Assembly (NCBI GenBank): GCA_023253575.1
Contig: JALRGB010000625.1
Location: 1-6,798 of the forward strand
Origin: Verrucomicrobiales bacterium
Lineage (GTDB): Bacteria; Verrucomicrobiota; Verrucomicrobiia; Verrucomicrobiales; V1-33
Direction of reading: 5' to 3'
Length of the DNA stretch: 6,798 nt
Positions 6,494 to 6,798 of this stretch are shown here, piece after piece. The notes under the pieces were generated by a model. The model worked only from the letters and a program-made list of their open reading frames with translations, was not told the DNA's origin and did not search any database. Position 1 is the first letter of the stretch. Each line of letters begins with the position of its first letter. The translations under genes and the position numbers were made by a program.

Positions 6494-6798
6494 TCAATTC
6501 ACGGGTTTCTGCAAAGCGCGAACGCGCCAAAACCGCCGGGTTTCATTGATGAACGGGGTGACGGCTTGCGGATCGCGCCGAGTCACCACGACGATCGAGT
6601 CGGAGCTCATCGCGGAAGTATGGATGATGGGCGTCTCGACGGGTGACCAGACGTCGAGATGGGCTGACGTTTCGGTGACGAATTCAACATCGAGCGCCCC
6701 CGCGCGCTGAGCGTGGGTGATTTCAAAATAGGCGTTGTTGATGGCGACTGTCGGCTGATCGGGCGGGGTGCCGGCCGTTTTCGGGTTCGAGCCAAAAG
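6494..6798 (-). CDS. C-terminal end of a probable secreted protein with a verrucomicrobial-type beta-rich module (5' part outside window)
   Basis: The frame enters from the right edge and ends at TGA (6496-6494), giving 100 codons. The visible tail starts FGSNPKTAGTPPDQPTVAIN and continues with alternating beta-strand-like segments: YFEITHAQRAG (23-33), ALDVEFVTETSAHLDVWSPV (34-53), DSIVVVTRRDP (66-76) and RRFWRVRAL (87-95). This order (a 'GSNP' start, a Tyr/Phe-x-x-Thr strand, a 'sequence-x-W-S' turn, then a closing R-F-W/L-R-V/L-R strand at the very C-terminus) matches, from memory, the end module of large exported verrucomicrobial proteins such as polysaccharide-active enzymes and adhesin-like proteins. 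The main domain, and so the function, lies outside the window. The gene ends 321 bases before the regulator's start, across the A+T-rich region, so it is probably a separate transcription unit. The reading frame is well supported; the module identity is moderately sure. Confidence 0.7.
   Translation of the reverse strand, partial: FGSNPKTAGTPPDQPTVAINNAYFEITHAQRAGALDVEFVTETSAHLDVWSPVETPIIHTSAMSSDSIVVVTRRDPQAVTPFINETRRFWRVRALQKPVN

Noticed and set aside
6447..6710. Plus-strand open frame starting in the right-hand part of the intergenic region
   Set aside because: It mostly overlaps the minus-strand C-terminal module, shows no motif, and lacks a ribosome binding site.

Overview
The window looks like chromosomal DNA from a member of the Planctomycetota/Verrucomicrobiota group, most likely Verrucomicrobiota. 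Two things point there. First, it holds an adjacent pair of genes for a 'planctomycete cytochrome' protein (PSCyt1-DUF1549-DUF1553) and a Tat-exported DUF1501 protein, a pairing characteristic of this group. Second, the gene fragment at the right edge ends in a C-terminal beta-rich module that resembles those closing many large secreted verrucomicrobial proteins. Coding DNA is G+C-rich, while the one long intergenic stretch is distinctly A+T-rich (42 G/C in the 120 bases 6241-6360). All genes lie on the minus strand, so transcription runs right to left.

Layout in the direction of transcription: (1) 6798-6494, the last 100 codons of a probable secreted protein that enters from the right edge. 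(2) 6493-6173, a 321-base intergenic region with two identical 13-base palindromes (TCTGATTATCAGA) 134 bases apart, the best candidates for regulator binding sites. (3) 6172-5414, a FadR-type GntR transcription factor. (4) 5389-2306, a 1027-residue exported protein with two CxxCH haem-binding motifs. (5) 2269-845, a Tat-signal DUF1501 protein. (6) 750-1, an almost complete HpcH/HpaI-family class II aldolase that runs off the left edge.

Genes 3 to 6 are probably one operon: the gaps are 24, 36 and 94 bases and none contains an obvious terminator. A plausible reading is a ligand-inducible catabolic unit. The FadR-type regulator senses an organic or sugar acid and controls its own operon, the two exported proteins act on a substrate outside the cytoplasm, and the cytoplasmic aldolase splits a 2-keto(-3-deoxy) acid to pyruvate plus an aldehyde. 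The substrate cannot be read from the sequence, and the biochemical role of DUF1501/DUF1549/DUF1553 proteins is not established to my knowledge. None of the four complete starts has a recognisable Shine-Dalgarno sequence, and the cytochrome gene apparently starts at TTG or GTG.

I see no RNA genes, CRISPR arrays, insertion sequences or attachment sites. The window holds ordinary family members in an interesting arrangement rather than an obviously new system. The paired palindromes are the most specific, testable signal.
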